A stretch of 64,000 bases of DNA from NCBI GenBank assembly GCA_002633005.1, contig NMRA01000038.1, forward strand, positions 581,329 through 645,328, read 5' to 3'. Below are positions 61,695 to 64,000 of this stretch, piece by piece (position 1 is the stretch's first letter; every line of letters begins with the position of its first letter). Source of the stretch: Phoronis australis. Its lineage: Eukaryota > Phoronida > Phoronidae. Position numbers and translations under genes: made by a program. The notes under the pieces are model-generated. The model saw nothing but the letters and a program-made list of their open reading frames with translations, was not told the origin of the DNA and did no database searches.

Positions 61695-62015
61695 TGAAAC
61701 AGGTCTCCAATTGTTCCTTAGTCAAAACAAATGTTGTTTTTGGGCTTGGAAAGAAAGGCAGTTCATTATTGCTTGTCTACTTCATAAAGTGATTTGGTCT
61801 GACACTCCACACAACTATTTCCGAAAAATAATTAAACTTCGCTTGAGCAAAAATGAAAAGTCTCTGAGAATATACAGATAATTGTCAGTTACTGAGATAA
61901 TTTCTATAAACAATTTCTTGACTATCGTGCTCTCATAAAGCGTTTTCAACAACTATTAAGTTGAGGGTGTGTCAAATTTCTGTCTCAAGTCTTTTAAAAG
62001 TCACTTTCATAGAAG
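61695..62015 (+). repeat. Two dispersed repeat segments (compare 18595, 19290, 48998, 50100)
   Basis: 61695-61775 contains TCTCCAATTGTTCCTTAGTC and GGGCTTGGAAAGAAAG, seen again near 19290, 48998 and, inverted, near 50100 and 33115. 61815-62015 matches 18595-18780. The two segments may be parts of one element, since 18595 and 19290 are also near each other, though not contiguous. Confidence 0.5.
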
Positions 62016-62224
62016 AGTGTCTCACTGTGTGCCCTCCAGCACAACTTTCTTCAATAGTACACGGCGCATGTTTCAACAATTCTACTATGCCTCCCTTTTA
62101 TTTCATTTCATAGATGAAAAAGATGGTGCTGAGTTAGGTGTGTATTTTTAGAATATTCTCGCTTTAGCCGAAGTTAATCAATCACAAAAGAGTCAATAAT
62201 TGAGGTTACGTTAGATTTGCTATT

Positions 62225-62389
62225 GATGATGTTTGGCTGAATCAGTGCAATATGAATAATGTAACCACTCGCTGCTACTGATGATGTCTGGCTGAATCAG
62301 TGCAATATGAATAATGTAACCACTCGCTGCTACTGATGATGTCTGGCTGAATCAGTGCAATATGAATAGCGTAACGAGCCACTCGCTTC
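62225..62389 (+). repeat. 55-bp minisatellite, 3 copies
   Basis: Three copies (62225, 62280, 62335) of a unit starting GATGATGTCTGGCTGAATCA. The last copy diverges at its end. No exon is recognisable next to it. Confidence 0.92.
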
Positions 62390-62574
62390 ATGCGCTGACA
62401 CCTATTTTGCCAAGATAGGCTGGTAAATTCCCGTGCATACTCGTGAAAAAATCGCCTTTCACCTTCGTGATTTTGCGAGATTTTGCTTTTCTAGCAAGAA
62501 ACTTGGTCTAAAGAAGACTAGAGGTCGGAGCGAAGCTGCGGAATACTCTCCAGAACACAGTTAGCTTTCTGATT

Positions 62575-63560
62575 TATTTATTCATTTATTTATTGTGATA
62601 TTTAAAATGAGAGTGGCCTCTTCAGTGATAGCACTGCTTTCCAAGAGGGGCCTCAACGACAAAAAAAGTAATATAATACATTGAAGTAATAAAACAACAA
62701 TTAAATATACATAACAAAGATGCAATTAAAACAGGTTGAGAATTAAAAAAATAAATAAACGACGAAGAATGGTGAAAATTTAACTAAGAGAGATTAAATA
62801 AATAAAGAGATGACTCTAAACAGTGAGATTGTCTACGACAGTGAAAAAATGACATGATTAAGACAGGTAGGTTATAAAACAGTTACTAGGTAAATTACAG
62901 TTACTTTTAATGTTGAGTTTGAAGGTATTAATTAAATCGGACCACATAGTTTCTGGGCTAAGAGAATTCCACATTGTAGCAGCAGCATACATAAAAGATC
63001 TCTTGCCAGTCTCGGTGTTAATTATTTACAAGAAACATTTCCAGCAACAGAAGAACGTGATCCTACTGGCTTCCTTTTTTTTGGAATTTACAAAGTTTAC
63101 TAGCTTATTTATTGTTTACTCGGACGTTTCAAGGTTGTGTAGGGCCCTAGAAAAGTGGCCAGTTTTGGTCAACTTCGGAACATCGTAACTCAGAAATGAT
63201 TGATAGCATTCATATTATGCTTTCGGATACTACGCTTTATAAAGTATTTTCCAAAACGCAGTTAGGATTTGATTTTAAAATTTTCAACCTTTGTATAAGG
63301 GGCTATGAAAAAATAGGACTGCTATGATTTTGATGAAAAAAATTAAGTTTTATAAAAACAAAAAACGAACAGATAATTTATAAAATTGTAACAGCATTTT
63401 TAAGATTTTATATTGATATCGTATGAAATTTTGTCGTATAACTGATCCCGTTGTTTGGGAATAAATTTACCTTTCTTTTGTGCTAGAAAAGCAACATCGT
63501 GTGTCTGACCTATTTAGTGACAGATTGGTGCAAAGTCAAAATCAAGTTCTGCGGAATATT
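62575..63560. repeat. Dispersed repeat shared with the lectin receptor introns
   Basis: 63130-63270 resembles 12868-13010 and 14810-14955 in direct orientation: shared GGTTGTGTAG, CCCTAG, CAACTTCRGAACATC, TTTTCCAAAACGC and AGGATTTGWTTTTAAAAT. Separately, 62590-62660 matches the reverse complement of 12690-12770 (AGTGATAGCACTGCTTTCCA and ATTTATTTATTGTGATATTT). This suggests a middle-repetitive family with rearranged parts. Confidence 0.55.
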
Positions 63561-64000
63561 TACTTTCAGAAAATTTATACTTTTATAGGTTTGTACATAT
63601 TCGGTTAGATATACACGCTTGTCGATAAATATAAATTTATTAATTTTATAAATTTATTTATTTAGGTTTCCACATAACCTTAAAACGGCTCTACAGAATA
63701 CATTAAACACCATTTGTTAATTTAATGTTATTCCGTTCACAATCTGTTATTCGGAATCTAACAACTTTTTAAAGCTGCATTTTGCCCTGTTTCGCTGGTT
63801 TGAAACGAAAATCGAACTAAGTCTTTTACTGTCACAAACTCGATCTGATAATACAGGATTCTATTTCTGTTACTATCGAACATCGAAACAATCAGAGATT
63901 CGTGAAAGCAAAAACGCGTCCGAGTTTATTGGGTTTGGCCCGCACCCTAAAATTGCAAAATTCTAAAACGGTGCACGTACGCATTCCTTGAGAGGGCGAC

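Larger units (their letters stand above)
59604..64000. other. Gene-poor, repeat-containing end of the window
   Basis: AT-rich sequence with no conserved exon recognised on either strand. It contains the dispersed repeats at 61695-61775 and 61815-62015, the minisatellite at 62225-62389 and the repeat copy at 62575-63560. The stretch 59604-61690 shows nothing I can name. Confidence 0.5.

Noticed and set aside
1-64000. CRISPR array, bacterial operon or phage content
   Set aside because: Repeats are direct minisatellites without spacers, and all genes are spliced animal genes.

Overview
The window is animal nuclear DNA: AT-rich, intron-rich, GT-AG spliced, with no operons. Five protein-coding genes can be modelled exon by exon with consistent reading phases. 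They are SPCS1 (signal peptidase complex subunit 1, + strand), a two-domain C-type lectin receptor (+), CUL5 (cullin-5, - strand, 18 coding exons), VBP1/PFDN3 (prefoldin subunit 3, +) and MYCBP (c-Myc-binding protein, -; first coding exon not found). A sixth, single-exon gene encodes a bulb-type (GNA-like) mannose-lectin protein (-). The very vertebrate-like CUL5, the high allelic divergence and the many minisatellites lying across exon-intron boundaries make an invertebrate deuterostome likely, amphioxus (Branchiostoma) best of all. That last point rests on my unverified memory that exon-intron-boundary minisatellites were reported at the amphioxus Adh locus.

Layout: 1-1154 upstream sequence with one possible small coding exon; 1155-5414 SPCS1; 5415-9166 intergenic with repeats and two possible orphan exons; 9167-21604 lectin receptor, whose assembly holds two duplicated blocks bounded by single N gaps (probably the two haplotypes laid end to end); 21605-24093 converging 3' ends; 24094-43829 CUL5; 43830-43876 a 47-base space between the divergent CUL5 and VBP1 start codons; 43877-49451 VBP1; 49452-51751 intergenic; 51752-53269 the last three MYCBP exons; 53270-58649 mostly repeats; 58650-59360 the bulb-type lectin; 59361-64000 repeats only.

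The most unusual signal is structural. At six exon-intron junctions in three housekeeping genes (SPCS1 exon 4, CUL5 exons 12, 14, 16 and 17, MYCBP last exon) a short tandem repeat contains the splice site itself, usually with the adjoining exon edge, so the junction is followed or preceded by 2-8 extra copies of a plausible splice site. At CUL5 exon 17 there are nine donors in a row; five of the extra ones are in frame and open, and would insert 10-50 residues just before the neddylation-site exon. Several other tandem arrays (4344, 29001, 46171, 62225) lie in introns or intergenic DNA without an exon copy.

Functionally, SPCS1 (ER signal peptidase), CUL5 (SOCS-box ubiquitin ligase scaffold), VBP1 (prefoldin chaperone, VHL-binding) and MYCBP are housekeeping genes. 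The two lectin genes are candidate glycan-recognition or innate immune genes. The receptor combines an EPN/WND-type C-type lectin domain, a second degenerate one, a Thr-rich stalk, one membrane helix and a tail with FDNPAY and DNPIY motifs, which suggests an endocytic receptor.
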